Shown in pieces: positions 1 to 8,751 of a stretch of 64,000 nt of DNA (position 1 is its first letter; every line of letters begins with the position of its first letter). The notes under the pieces were generated by a model, which was not told the origin of the DNA, did not search any database, and saw only the letters and a program-made list of their open reading frames with translations. Where the stretch lies: the NCBI RefSeq assembly GCF_001884185.1, contig NZ_MAOE01000001.1:62001-126000 (forward strand), in the 5' to 3' direction. The stretch comes from Bacillus albus (GTDB lineage: Bacteria > Bacillota > Bacilli > Bacillales > Bacillaceae_G). Position numbers and translations under genes: made by a program.

Positions 1-195
1 TAATTCTAGAGCCTTTGCAGCTCCTAAAGTCTGTACTCTAGCGAAATGACTCAAATAATATGAATCTTGAAGCACGTAATAGCGAAAACTAGCTAAATCT
101 AACGTTCCTTCACCAAGTTTTTTTACAAAAGGATGATGAAAACTAGCTTCCCAAATTGAGTCTACTTTTTTACGTAATGATTGTGAAAAAGTCAT
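1..195 (-). CDS. tenA: Thiaminase II / aminopyrimidine aminohydrolase TenA, 5' part only
   Basis: Only the first 65 codons lie in the window; the gene runs off the left edge. The N-terminus (MTFSQSLRKKVDSIWEASF, then HHPFVKKLGEGTL and RYYVLQDSYYL) has the typical TenA helical start. TenA hydrolyses 4-amino-5-aminomethyl-2-methylpyrimidine, salvaging the pyrimidine half of thiamine. A TPP riboswitch and an intrinsic terminator lie just upstream on the same strand, which fits thiamine-repressed expression. The start ATG is preceded by GGAGGG. It probably heads a thiamine salvage operon that continues outside the window. Confidence 0.9.
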   Translation of the reverse strand, partial: MTFSQSLRKKVDSIWEASFHHPFVKKLGEGTLDLASFRYYVLQDSYYLSHFARVQTLGAAKALEL

Positions 196-256
196 TTGAA
201 TCCCTCCAATTATGTATGAAATTTAAGTATTTACCCACCATTATTAAATCTGTAAA

Positions 257-290
257 ACAAAAAAACTTTCTTTACAGGCGTAAAGAAAGT
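257..290 (-). terminator. Riboswitch-linked intrinsic terminator upstream of tenA
   Basis: On the minus strand ACTTTCTTTACG pairs with TGTAAAGAAAGT and is followed by a run of seven T. It lies between the TPP aptamer and the tenA start, the usual expression platform of a transcription-terminating riboswitch. Confidence 0.9.
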
Positions 291-325
291 GAAATTGACA
301 GTTTTTATTCATAAAATAGTAATGT

Positions 326-420
326 CTTTCCCACTTCCCTACGCTGGCATTAACCAGATCAGGTACTAAGAGTCTCAAATTCCAATTTGATCTCAGCCTA
401 TAATAGGCCCCCCTAGTGGA
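326..420 (-). promoter_or_regulatory. TPP (thi-box) riboswitch controlling tenA
   Basis: Read on the minus strand this segment has the conserved THI-element blocks in order: a G-rich 5' stem, CTGAGA, ACCTGATCTGGTTAATGCC, then GCGTAGGGAA. These bind the pyrimidine and pyrophosphate of thiamine pyrophosphate. A terminator hairpin follows at 257-290, so ligand binding most likely stops transcription before tenA. Confidence 0.95.
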
Positions 421-498
421 TAAAATATTTAATTTTCGTATTGTATTCATCATAACATACTTCATGTAACTGTCAAAAATTATTCATGATACCGCTAC

Positions 499-1413
499 TT
501 AAAAGCCTTCTTCTTTTCTTACTCTTAATGAAGTTTCAATAATCATATCTAATAGTTTACTATATTCAATTCCCGCTGCAGCTGCACTTTTTGGTAGTAA
601 ACTCGCTTGCGTCATCCCTGGTAATGTATTAATTTCCATTACATATGGAATACCATCCTTCACCATCATATCCACCCTTGCATAAACGCTGCATTTCAAT
701 ACTTTATAGCAAGCCAGTGACGCTTTGTTTACACGTTCCTTCAGTTCAGCTGGAAGTTCGATCACTTCTTCAATTGTACTAGTATCATCATATTTCGCAT
801 TGTAATCAAAGAACTCAGCCGCATGTCGAATTGAAATGATAGGTAACTGTTTCCCATCAAAAATGGAACATGTAATCTCGTCACCTTTTATATATTTCTC
901 TATTACTACTTCAGAATCCCATTCGAACACAGTTTCCAGCATTGAAATTAACTCGTCTTTATTGTAGACAATCTTTACTCCAACACTTGAACCACCAGAG
1001 TTTGGTTTTACTACTAACGGAAACCCTAACTTATCTAATTCATCAGCATTAAGATCCTCCATTTTTGTAAGTTCGATCCAATCTGGTGTTTCTATTCCTT
1101 CATAACGTAAAATCTTTTTCGAAATATTTTTGTCCATACATATACCGCTAGATAACATATTGCTTCCGCTATAAGGAATACCTAAACTTTCAAGCGTCCC
1201 TTGAACTGTTCCATCTTCTCCGTATTTTCCGTGTAATGCGAGCAATGCAAAATCAATGTCTTTCGCTTTTTCGATTAAATCCATTTTTTCATTTAACGTA
1301 ATTGGTACGATATCATATTTATTTTTATCTAAATTTGCAATCATTTCGTTTCCAGTCATAATTGATACTTGTTTTTCAGAGGATACTCCTCCCATAATAA
1401 CGCCAATTCTCAT
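499..1413 (-). CDS. ddl: D-alanine--D-alanine ligase
   Basis: The 304-residue protein begins MRIGVIMGGVSSEKQVS, the ATP-grasp ligase start. It carries the family landmarks HGKYGEDGTVQG, GIPYSGS, KPNSGGSSVGV (ATP loop) and EINTLPGMTQASLLPKSA (C-terminal metal and substrate site). It joins two D-alanines in the cytoplasm for peptidoglycan precursor synthesis. The start at 1413 is chosen because GGAGTTGAGGAA sits just before it and it aligns with family starts; the frame is open a few codons further. The stop of the co-oriented MocR-type regulator is 5 bp upstream, so the two are probably co-transcribed. Many cereus-group strains carry more than one ddl. Confidence 0.95.
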   Translation of the reverse strand: MRIGVIMGGVSSEKQVSIMTGNEMIANLDKNKYDIVPITLNEKMDLIEKAKDIDFALLALHGKYGEDGTVQGTLESLGIPYSGSNMLSSGICMDKNISKKILRYEGIETPDWIELTKMEDLNADELDKLGFPLVVKPNSGGSSVGVKIVYNKDELISMLETVFEWDSEVVIEKYIKGDEITCSIFDGKQLPIISIRHAAEFFDYNAKYDDTSTIEEVIELPAELKERVNKASLACYKVLKCSVYARVDMMVKDGIPYVMEINTLPGMTQASLLPKSAAAAGIEYSKLLDMIIETSLRVRKEEGF

Positions 1414-1417
1414 TTCC

Positions 1418-2866
1418 TCAACTCCAAATTTCATTTTTTATTGTATCACCGATTATTTTGATTCCCCGAACTATTTCTTCTTCTTTCAGACGGGAAAATC
1501 CTAATCGAAACGTGTTTACTCCTCCTCCATCAGAGAAAAAAACATCTCCAGGAGAAAAGGTAACCCCTTGCTCATAACACTTTTGTAAAAGTGTGCGGGC
1601 ATGAATTTTTTCTTCTAACTCTATAAATAAATGAAGTCCACCATCACCAGTCATTCTTTGAAACGGAATGTACTCGTTACACGCCCCAACAGCTAACTCA
1701 TATTTTTTCTTATAAACAGACCTTGCCTTTTTTAAATATTTTTCAAAATATCCTTCATGTAAATATTGAAATAAAACCGCTTGATCTAATGTTGATGTGT
1801 GTATTGTTCTTGCTCTTTTTACACTTTCTAAATGATGGATTAGCTCTTTATCTGCGATGATCCATCCTACACGTAAACCAGGAAAAAGTACTTTCGAAAA
1901 GCTACTAATATAAATCACATTATTACCAGCTCCCGCAAAAGTTAATAATGGTGCTAAATGTGAACCTGAATAACGTAGTTCTTCATTAAATCCATCTTCT
2001 ATAATAGGAATTTTATATTTTGAAAATAAGCTCATCAGTTCTGTTCTTTTCTCTGAACTCGTAACAATACCGGTTGGATTATGATAAGAAGGGATTAAAT
2101 ATGCAAAATCAAACTCTTTTTCACGCAAGCTTTTTTCCACTTCGCTCGTATCAATACCATCATCATTCATATTAATTCCATGAACTTCAAGTCCATGTAG
2201 GCGGAACAGCTTCAAAGCAGCATGATGTGTCGGATTCTCACAAATAACTCGCCCTGATTTTTTCGATAGCGAAGATAGTACAATGTCTAATCCTTCTGTA
2301 AATCCATTTGTAATTAATATATCTTTATTTGAAATATCTACACCTTTCATTTCCATATAATGAAGTAGATAGTTCATTAATGGTCTATAACCTTTTGCGT
2401 AGCCGTAATTTAATACGACATCACCTTCAATTGACATACGAGTAAGAAAAGCTCTTTTGAAATTTTCCACATCAAATAGCTTTTCGTCCGGAGCAATGCT
2501 GTTAAAGACAATCATTCCTTTTTCCCAGCGAACACCATGTTTCATTAAATCTAATTCATCCGCTAATAAGGTAACGGTATTAAGTTTATTTTTCCAATCT
2601 ATTTCAACAGACGAAGTGTTTGAAATATCAACCTTCGCAACAAAATTCCCTTTTCCTTTAACTGCATAAATGAGTCCTTCTTGTTCTAAATCCGCATAAG
2701 CAGCAAGAACAGTATTTCTACTCACACTTAGTAATTCACTTAGTTCCCTTGTTGAAGGGATTTTTTGATCCCCGAGCAAATGCCCTTTCATAATCATCTT
2801 TTTTACATAATCTTTCAATTGAATATAAACGGGACGCTCTTTCACAACTTTAAAATCTTTAAACAA
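1418..2866 (-). CDS. MocR/PdxR-family regulator (GntR HTH + PLP aminotransferase domain), DdlR-like
   Basis: The N-terminal winged helix (about residues 10-75, with IPSTRELSELLSVSRNTV) is GntR type. A linker is followed by a fold-type I aminotransferase domain with the PLP lysine region SSFSKVLFPGLRVGW. MocR proteins use PLP, or its adduct with an amino acid, as effector. The longest frame starts at ATG 2887, but GGGGGTAAGG lies immediately before TTG 2866, which is the likelier start (482 codons). It sits directly before ddl on the same strand. A MocR regulator named DdlR is known to activate ddl in Brevibacillus, so control of ddl is a reasonable inference, but the site is not shown here. 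Confidence 0.85.
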   Translation of the reverse strand: MFKDFKVVKERPVYIQLKDYVKKMIMKGHLLGDQKIPSTRELSELLSVSRNTVLAAYADLEQEGLIYAVKGKGNFVAKVDISNTSSVEIDWKNKLNTVTLLADELDLMKHGVRWEKGMIVFNSIAPDEKLFDVENFKRAFLTRMSIEGDVVLNYGYAKGYRPLMNYLLHYMEMKGVDISNKDILITNGFTEGLDIVLSSLSKKSGRVICENPTHHAALKLFRLHGLEVHGINMNDDGIDTSEVEKSLREKEFDFAYLIPSYHNPTGIVTSSEKRTELMSLFSKYKIPIIEDGFNEELRYSGSHLAPLLTFAGAGNNVIYISSFSKVLFPGLRVGWIIADKELIHHLESVKRARTIHTSTLDQAVLFQYLHEGYFEKYLKKARSVYKKKYELAVGACNEYIPFQRMTGDGGLHLFIELEEKIHARTLLQKCYEQGVTFSPGDVFFSDGGGVNTFRLGFSRLKEEEIVRGIKIIGDTIKNEIWS

Positions 2867-2962
2867 TTCCTTACCCCCTGCAATCATTTTTGCATATTTA
2901 ATTCATTCTCAAAAGGTCCACTACATATGTATTTTTTATCAAGGGCGGTACGGTCTTATAGG

Positions 2963-3053
2963 ATGTAGCTTTAATCAACGGGAGATTCATGCCGCTTATT
3001 GATTATTAACTCTCACCGCTCAGGAGTTTTACTACCCGTTAATACGGTACAAA
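2963..3053. repeat. Degenerate bcr1-type repeat at the 3' end of hom
   Basis: The segment matches the intact bcr1 copy at 63289-63447 in several blocks: ctttaatca near the left end, gattatNa followed by ctcaccNN, the ttttac block, and cccgttaatNcgg near the right end. It is shorter (about 90 against 159 bp) and has lost recognisable target duplications. It overlaps the last codons and stop of the homoserine dehydrogenase gene. Confidence 0.7.
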
Positions 3054-4072
3054 TCTTTACGATATAAATTAATTATATCTTTTAAAGCTGCTGCTGCGGC
3101 TCCGCGTGGATTAGAAGCACCACCAATTGTAGTAACTTGCCCCATCGTGTCTGTAAAGAACGTAATCCCTTTTTCTGTCCCATTTACTTTTGCCAGCGGA
3201 TGATCTTTATCTATTTCGCGCGGTTCCACATTAAGAGCCACATTTCCAACCTGATCCTTATATGCAGAAGCTATTAATTTAATATATTTATTATGTTCCT
3301 TAGCATTTCGCATTTGTTGTTGTGTAACATGTTCGATTCCTTTTATATGTATATCTGAAAGCGCATTCTCTGTTCCCATTAAACTGTTTGTTAAAAGTAA
3401 CAATTTACACGCACTATCAGAGCCACTTACATCTAATATTGGGTTCGTCTCAGCAATTCCTTTGCCTTGCGCCTCTTTCATTGCTTCTTCAAAAGTAATA
3501 TCTTCCTCATTCATTTTCGAGAGAATATAATTTGTAGTCCCGTTTAATATTCCTTCTATTTTTTCAATATGGCATCCAGCTAAACTAAATTGCCCAATAT
3601 CTAGTGTCGGTAATGCCGCTGCAGTTGCACCGCTATATCGAATTCGTACATTTGCGATTTTTGCTGCTTCATTTATTTCTCTCCAGTTTGTAACGAGCGC
3701 ACCTTTTGAAATTGCTACTATATCCATATGTTTCTCAATCGCTTGTTTTATATATTGCTTTCCTGGATTTCCATCTTTAAGATTTGTAACTGTTGATTCT
3801 ACTAGTACAGTACCAATTATGTTATCTGTTGCTCGTTCCTCTGGATGATGTTCAATATATTTTTCAATTGCAGAGCTACCGCCACCATATCTTAATAATT
3901 GATGAATAGATAATCCATCTTCATTATGTATTGCAACATTTCTGCCTAATACACCGCTTACCACTAAATCTATTCCATACGTTTCATTTATATATAAATA
4001 TTTTTCATTTAATAATTTTATAAACTCTTTTCCTACTGTTCCATATCCTGATAATACAACTTTAATTTTCAT
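3032..4072 (-). CDS. hom: Homoserine dehydrogenase (short form without ACT domain)
   Basis: The 346-residue protein has an N-terminal Rossmann motif (VVLSGYGTVGKEF). The family signature around residues 190-225 includes SGATAAALPTL, EGILNGTTNYILSKM and the ETNPILDVSGSDSACK region. It reduces aspartate semialdehyde to homoserine for threonine and methionine synthesis. No C-terminal ACT domain is present, so feedback inhibition of the usual kind is not expected. The start at 4072 follows GGGGGATATT; the frame is open upstream. It stands alone, away from thrB/thrC, and is probably a second copy. The final codons (LYRING-stop) come from sequence shared with bcr1 repeats. Confidence 0.88.
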   Translation of the reverse strand: MKIKVVLSGYGTVGKEFIKLLNEKYLYINETYGIDLVVSGVLGRNVAIHNEDGLSIHQLLRYGGGSSAIEKYIEHHPEERATDNIIGTVLVESTVTNLKDGNPGKQYIKQAIEKHMDIVAISKGALVTNWREINEAAKIANVRIRYSGATAAALPTLDIGQFSLAGCHIEKIEGILNGTTNYILSKMNEEDITFEEAMKEAQGKGIAETNPILDVSGSDSACKLLLLTNSLMGTENALSDIHIKGIEHVTQQQMRNAKEHNKYIKLIASAYKDQVGNVALNVEPREIDKDHPLAKVNGTEKGITFFTDTMGQVTTIGGASNPRGAAAAALKDIINLYRKDLYRING

Positions 4073-4118
4073 AATATCCCCCCATATTTTTCTACCATAT
4101 CCCTCTTTCAATATAATA

Positions 4119-4152
4119 TAAAGCGCCCTCGAATTCCATCGAGAGCGCTTTA
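4119..4152 (-). terminator. Intrinsic terminator after the lipase gene
   Basis: AAAGCGCTCTCGA pairs with TCGAGGGCGCTTT around a short loop on the minus strand, 8 bp past the lipase stop. The T-rich tract is interrupted by A. Confidence 0.75.
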
Positions 4153-4159
4153 TTATTAC

Positions 4160-5401
4160 CTATTTCGGTAATCTTGATAACTTTTCTGCAATTGTTCTAT
4201 AAAACCCTTGAATGCTAGAAAAACCTAACGTGTCTGAAATACTAAGCCCTACCATATCTAGATGGTCCCAATTTGCTTTCGTTTCAATATGATTCCATTT
4301 TCCGATCTGTAAAGTCTCATTATTATTTACCGCAGTATTAGAAGAAGGCGCAATCATAGAATTTGTATTTACTACACCGTCATTTTGCCACCAAGAAGTA
4401 TCAATTAATGGACGGTTTACTTCATATCTTGCATAGGAACCTAAGAAAAATGCATTACCCATTAACACTTTATTCATCGTTATATGAGGTAGATGTAAAC
4501 CTGTTATAGGTGCTGCTTGTGATGCATGTCCACTATAGGATAAGTAATACACATCTGATTGCGTCTTTACCCAATTATTAAGCTCTTTTGCACCATCTGT
4601 ACTTAAATCCCATTGACTTATATCTTTTGTATCTTTCCAAAGTGAACTATTTACAATACGATCAGTATATTGGAAAAAAGACTCTCCAGTATTCTTTTTT
4701 ATACCCCAATGATCCAATTTAAAATCATATAACGATAAATTATTATTTCCTCCAAAACTTGCAGCTGTAATGAGTAAATCTTTAACGAACGGTAGTAGAA
4801 GACTACTATCCGCAAGTGTCGTGCCCTTATGAGGAGTTGCTAATGTTGTCACACTATGAACATATGATTTCTTGCCCTCAAATAGTGGTGATATATTCGT
4901 GTTCGGATGATTTTCCACATAATTTTTTTCTTCAAAACTACCTTCTTTTAATAGCTGTACTAATGTTCTAATCGTTTGTCCACCCATGCTATGCCCAACT
5001 AAATGAACTTTATTTGTTTCACTCCAATTCGGCGCAAAACCACTATAAGTTCTACCAAAACGATTGTGTCCATGTTTCTCAGCATGTGCGCCACCGTAGT
5101 CTACTGTACCACCATTAATTTGAGCATATAATTCACATGCGCGATCCCAGTTACTAGAAACAGGTCCAACAGCAGCAGTATGTACTGTATAGCCACTTCT
5201 ATTTAAATCTTCTTGTATATCATGAACACCACCCCAATATTTAACCCCTAACATTTCTTCTCTACCCCACCCAGCAAATCCATTCACTAGTATGATAGGA
5301 TAATTATTTTGCTGCTTCTCTTCAGCGTAAGTTATTTTTGCTGCTAATAAAAACATAGTCCCTATTGCTAATAAACATATTTTTAAAAATAATTCCCCCA
5401 T
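4160..5401 (-). CDS. Secreted triacylglycerol lipase (family I.5-like)
   Basis: The 413-residue precursor has an N-terminal signal peptide (hydrophobic residues 5-22, cleavage near TYAEE). Next comes PIILVNGFAGWGREEM, the oxyanion-hole region of Bacillus/Geobacillus lipases. The catalytic serine is in VHLVGHSMGGQT; a late Asp/His pair lies in the NDGVVNT and WNHIETKANWDHLDM stretches. Family I.5 lipases bind zinc and hydrolyse long-chain triglycerides outside the cell. The start has AGGGGGAGG five bases upstream. It is monocistronic, ends at the 4119-4152 hairpin, and has an AT-rich promoter region before it. Serine-nucleophile context GHSMGG differs from the AHSQG often quoted for thermostable members. 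Confidence 0.9.
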   Translation of the reverse strand: MGELFLKICLLAIGTMFLLAAKITYAEEKQQNNYPIILVNGFAGWGREEMLGVKYWGGVHDIQEDLNRSGYTVHTAAVGPVSSNWDRACELYAQINGGTVDYGGAHAEKHGHNRFGRTYSGFAPNWSETNKVHLVGHSMGGQTIRTLVQLLKEGSFEEKNYVENHPNTNISPLFEGKKSYVHSVTTLATPHKGTTLADSSLLLPFVKDLLITAASFGGNNNLSLYDFKLDHWGIKKNTGESFFQYTDRIVNSSLWKDTKDISQWDLSTDGAKELNNWVKTQSDVYYLSYSGHASQAAPITGLHLPHITMNKVLMGNAFFLGSYARYEVNRPLIDTSWWQNDGVVNTNSMIAPSSNTAVNNNETLQIGKWNHIETKANWDHLDMVGLSISDTLGFSSIQGFYRTIAEKLSRLPK

Positions 5402-5665
5402 GCTTCCTCCCCCTAATAAAACGTTTACATTTTTCTATTAAAAATGAGTTCTTGACTTAAACATAATGTAAAGTATTTTATATACATTGTATATAGAGAA
5501 AACATACACAAATGTTGATAAATATTAATTCAAGTGAGAAATTACTTTTTACAATACAACTTGTAAATCTGATTATTTGAATTTATAATTAGATGTGGTT
5601 TCCTCATGTAAAATAGCTTTAATAATTACAAGAAAACTAATTTTATTACTTAAGGAGGAAAAGGC

Positions 5666-6007
5666 ATGCAAATCGGATTAAATATTCATACATTATCTCA
5701 ACCTACTAAAATAACTCCGTCTAATCTTGAGCATAATACGATCTCTTCTACTAAACTTGAAGATAAAAAATCAAATGATCCCATCAGATTTGATATTCGT
5801 TCATCTGAAAAAGAGATGAAACAACCTGAGCATAAATTTAATGAATTAGATTTATGGAAGATGCTAAAAGATAAAGGTGTTCCTTTATGGATCATCCTTG
5901 AAATGCTACAAAAAGTTCGTAAAGAAAAAGAAGCTCAAAATAATTCGGCTCAAAATACAAATGCGATTGAGGAAACAAACGAGACTCGATTAAATGAAGT
6001 AATGTAA
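5666..6007 (+). CDS. Small hydrophilic protein of unknown function
   Basis: The product is 113 residues, with an excellent ribosome site (TTAAGGAGGAAAAGGC before ATG). It has no signal peptide or membrane segment. The first 60 residues are rich in Ser, Thr, Asn and Lys. Residues 60-95 (LDLWKMLKDKGVPLWIILEMLQKVRK) form the only hydrophobic, probably helical stretch, followed by a polar Asn/Glu-rich tail. It stands alone between divergent lipase and convergent lipoprotein genes and ends in a shared terminator. I do not recognise the family; codon use is like its neighbours, so it is probably a real group-specific gene. Confidence 0.7.
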   Translation: MQIGLNIHTLSQPTKITPSNLEHNTISSTKLEDKKSNDPIRFDIRSSEKEMKQPEHKFNELDLWKMLKDKGVPLWIILEMLQKVRKEKEAQNNSAQNTNAIEETNETRLNEVM

Positions 6008-6035
6008 TCTTTTTTATATGAATAGTCTATAAACT

Positions 6036-6085
6036 AAAAAGAGTTCAAGCTTGATAAAGTTTCTATCAAGCTCGAACTCTTTTTT
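6036..6085. terminator. Bidirectional terminator between convergent genes
   Basis: AAAAAGAGTTC-AGCTTGATA pairs with TATCAAGCT-GAACTCTTTTT around a 7-base loop, with A and T tracts on both sides. It ends the 113-residue gene on the plus strand and overlaps the stop of the lipoprotein gene on the minus strand. Confidence 0.9.
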
Positions 6086-6752
6086 AAGATTTTTCTCCAA
6101 TCGTTATAAACTGAAAAGATACTTCTCCTTCCAAACCTTTCATTAGCTTTTTTACTTTGACATTTTCATTAACCATTGTATTATCTGTCGACATTTTAGG
6201 TTTTTCGTCACCTATAGATTTTTTAAATTGAAGAAGATGCATTTTTGTTTCATTTGCTTTTATTTCCTTATATACGCTATTTTTTGCTACAATCACATAC
6301 GATTGCGTTGGATATTTACGAATGTTACCTATCCAAGTGTCACTATCGTATGTAACAGGAATCTCGTTTTCTTCTATTTTAATACTTTTCATAGTCTTTT
6401 CGTCTTCATTTGTAAACAATAGCAATCCTTCTTTTGGGAATTTTGGTAACGTATCTAAAATATAATTGGAGCCATTACCTCGTTTATGAAAAATTTTTTC
6501 TTTAATCAGTGCTAGTGCTGTAGATTCATTTAAAATTAATACATGTCCATTTCCAACTTCACTTTTTTTCACAGAAAACACTTCATTTTCTTTCGTAATT
6601 TCCTGATAACGATTAATAATTGGTGAAATATTATTTTCATCTCCAATAATTAATACACCGTTTGCAGGAAATGAGTTATCCTTTTTAGAGCATGCACTAA
6701 AGCTTATTAAAAGTATTATAGTTAACATAAAAATAGTTAAAGTTCTTTTCAT
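6084..6752 (-). CDS. Putative lipoprotein linked to a BceAB-type transporter
   Basis: The 222-residue precursor begins MKRTLTIFMLTIILLISFSAC; the cysteine at residue 21 sits in an acceptable lipobox (FSAC), so it should be lipid-anchored on the outer face of the membrane. The remainder has no motif I recognise. The start at 6752 is preceded by AAAGGAACCG. It lies 67 bp downstream of the permease gene on the same strand and probably belongs to that operon. A role as accessory or sensor of the transporter is inference from position only. Confidence 0.75.
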   Translation of the reverse strand: MKRTLTIFMLTIILLISFSACSKKDNSFPANGVLIIGDENNISPIINRYQEITKENEVFSVKKSEVGNGHVLILNESTALALIKEKIFHKRGNGSNYILDTLPKFPKEGLLLFTNEDEKTMKSIKIEENEIPVTYDSDTWIGNIRKYPTQSYVIVAKNSVYKEIKANETKMHLLQFKKSIGDEKPKMSTDNTMVNENVKVKKLMKGLEGEVSFQFITIGEKS

Positions 6753-6819
6753 CACGGTTCCTTTCATAATTCATATCATTTTTTACATGCTTTTCTGTAA
6801 TTTTATTAGTTGATATCCT

Positions 6820-8751
6820 TTATTGCTCCATAGTCTTATAAAGCTTTTGTAGGTAACGCCAACGAGTAATAAAGAAATATAAAACTTGTATACATATAAA
6901 TGAAATTAAAATAACAATCGAGCTATTTAAAATAGAAAAACTAACTAATTGTTGCAGTGCCGTATACGCTACCACAGTATGAATCACCGCAACAGCAATC
7001 GGTAAGAAGAACATTAATAATAACTGTCTCGTTACAACTTTTTTTAACTCTTGTTTACTTAATCCCATTTTCGAAATCATTTTATATTGTTGTTGATCAC
7101 GGTCCAAATCAGTGTATAATCGGAAATAAATAAAACTAGCAGCAAATGTAAAGAAAACGATTCCGACTAAAACACTTGCCATAAGTAATAAACCATTCTT
7201 TTGCTTTGCCTCCAACAAGTTTAATGTTAAAGCTTCAAAGTAGAAATCACTGTCCTTAAGATCTTTATCGAATATACTCTTTAATTGATTTGAAATCTCT
7301 TTCGTTCTTATCCAATCATCTACAACAAATCCGTAAGTACGATGTTGAATATCTTCATCCTCTGGATTACTCGTCAGAGGAATTTCATTATACACATGAT
7401 CTTGAATAGCAATATAAATACTACTAGAATCATGTGGTAAAACTAAATTCTCTACAGTTTTCTTCACACGAAATGTCTTTGTCCAATCTCCTTGAATGAC
7501 TTCAATATTTTTTTTATAGTCACCATTTTTAAATTCTTGTTTTTGTGACACTCTTCCAGGGATTAGTAAGATTTCATCGTCTTTTTCAATTGTTTCTTGT
7601 TTATACCCGAGTGCTCTCGCAAGTTCGTTATATTCACTTAACTTCAATACATTCACGTTACTTTCTGTAAATTTACTTGAAGATGAAGCCATTCGATACG
7701 GAATATTTGCATCCAAGAGATGTTTTTTTATAATAGAGAGATGTTTATCTACCAATTTGTTGTTTTCAGAGCTTTCATACAGAAATGTATATGGGTTTGT
7801 CATCCACACTAAATTTCTATTACCAATAGCAGCTGTTGTACCAATAGCTGTAAATGCAACTGCTGAAATAATAGATACAATAAAAAACATCGCTGCATTA
7901 TCTTTCATACGGTAAATTAATTCAGAAAATGTTAATATATTTGTTCTCTTTAAAAAGAAAGATTCTCTCCTTTTAGCAAGATGTAATATATAAACGCTAC
8001 ACTGTGTATATAAAAAGTACGTTCCTATAATTACTAGTAGGACACCCATTCCGAGCGTAGTAAAACTGGAACTTGAAATAAAGCGAAATACTGAGAAATA
8101 TCCATATCCTATACTAATTAAAGAAAGCAGTGATAATAAAATTGAAGATTTCGGTTCAGGTTTTGGTTTTTCCTCTGCTCGAATAAGTTCCACAAGTTCC
8201 GTTATTTTTACCATTTTAAATGTAAATAGTGAAACAATGAAAAATAAGAAAAGAAAAGTGATAACTGTTAATAATACAGCCTTCACTGGTGTATAAAAAG
8301 GCAAACCATTATTAATCATTAATACACTTGCGCTTATCAATAAGACTAGTTTAGAAAATATGAGTCCAATGAAAATCCCTATACAAATTGAACCAAGTCC
8401 AATCAACATATTTTCAATTAATAATAATTTCTTAAACTGTCTCATTGACATACCTTGCATCATTAATATGCCAAATTCTTTCTTACGAGTTTTTAAAAAT
8501 GAACTAACTGAATATAGAATAAAGAAAAATGAAAATACAAAAATCAAACCTTGCGAAATTGTAAATCCCATCGTACCATATGCACTCATTGTTGCACTTG
8601 TTGATTTTAATTCCCCTTGTAAATCAGGATGAAATAATAAAAGAGCATATGTAAAGAAAACCATAATAGAAAATGTACTACTTAAAAAATGGGCAGCATA
8701 TGTACGCTTATTACGAAAAATATTATTAAATGCGAACTGACGAAAAGTCAT
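6820..8751 (-). CDS. BceB-type ABC transporter permease (FtsX/MacB domains)
   Basis: The 643-residue protein has the ten-helix layout of BceB permeases. One N-terminal helix is followed by an FtsX-like trio (about residues 55-180), four central helices, and a large extracellular loop between helices 7 and 8 (about residues 310-510). The last FtsX trio is about residues 520-640. These permeases sense peptide antibiotics that act on lipid II cycle intermediates and pass the signal to a BceS-type kinase lacking its own sensor. The start overlaps the end of the ATPase gene by 26 bp, which indicates translational coupling. The partner kinase and regulator are not adjacent but at 14435-16122. Confidence 0.9.
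   Translation of the reverse strand: MTFRQFAFNNIFRNKRTYAAHFLSSTFSIMVFFTYALLLFHPDLQGELKSTSATMSAYGTMGFTISQGLIFVFSFFFILYSVSSFLKTRKKEFGILMMQGMSMRQFKKLLLIENMLIGLGSICIGIFIGLIFSKLVLLISASVLMINNGLPFYTPVKAVLLTVITFLFLFFIVSLFTFKMVKITELVELIRAEEKPKPEPKSSILLSLLSLISIGYGYFSVFRFISSSSFTTLGMGVLLVIIGTYFLYTQCSVYILHLAKRRESFFLKRTNILTFSELIYRMKDNAAMFFIVSIISAVAFTAIGTTAAIGNRNLVWMTNPYTFLYESSENNKLVDKHLSIIKKHLLDANIPYRMASSSSKFTESNVNVLKLSEYNELARALGYKQETIEKDDEILLIPGRVSQKQEFKNGDYKKNIEVIQGDWTKTFRVKKTVENLVLPHDSSSIYIAIQDHVYNEIPLTSNPEDEDIQHRTYGFVVDDWIRTKEISNQLKSIFDKDLKDSDFYFEALTLNLLEAKQKNGLLLMASVLVGIVFFTFAASFIYFRLYTDLDRDQQQYKMISKMGLSKQELKKVVTRQLLLMFFLPIAVAVIHTVVAYTALQQLVSFSILNSSIVILISFICIQVLYFFITRWRYLQKLYKTMEQ

Noticed and set aside
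244-465. Minus-strand open frame of 73 codons before tenA
   Set aside because: It runs through the TPP aptamer and terminator; RNA structure explains the sequence.
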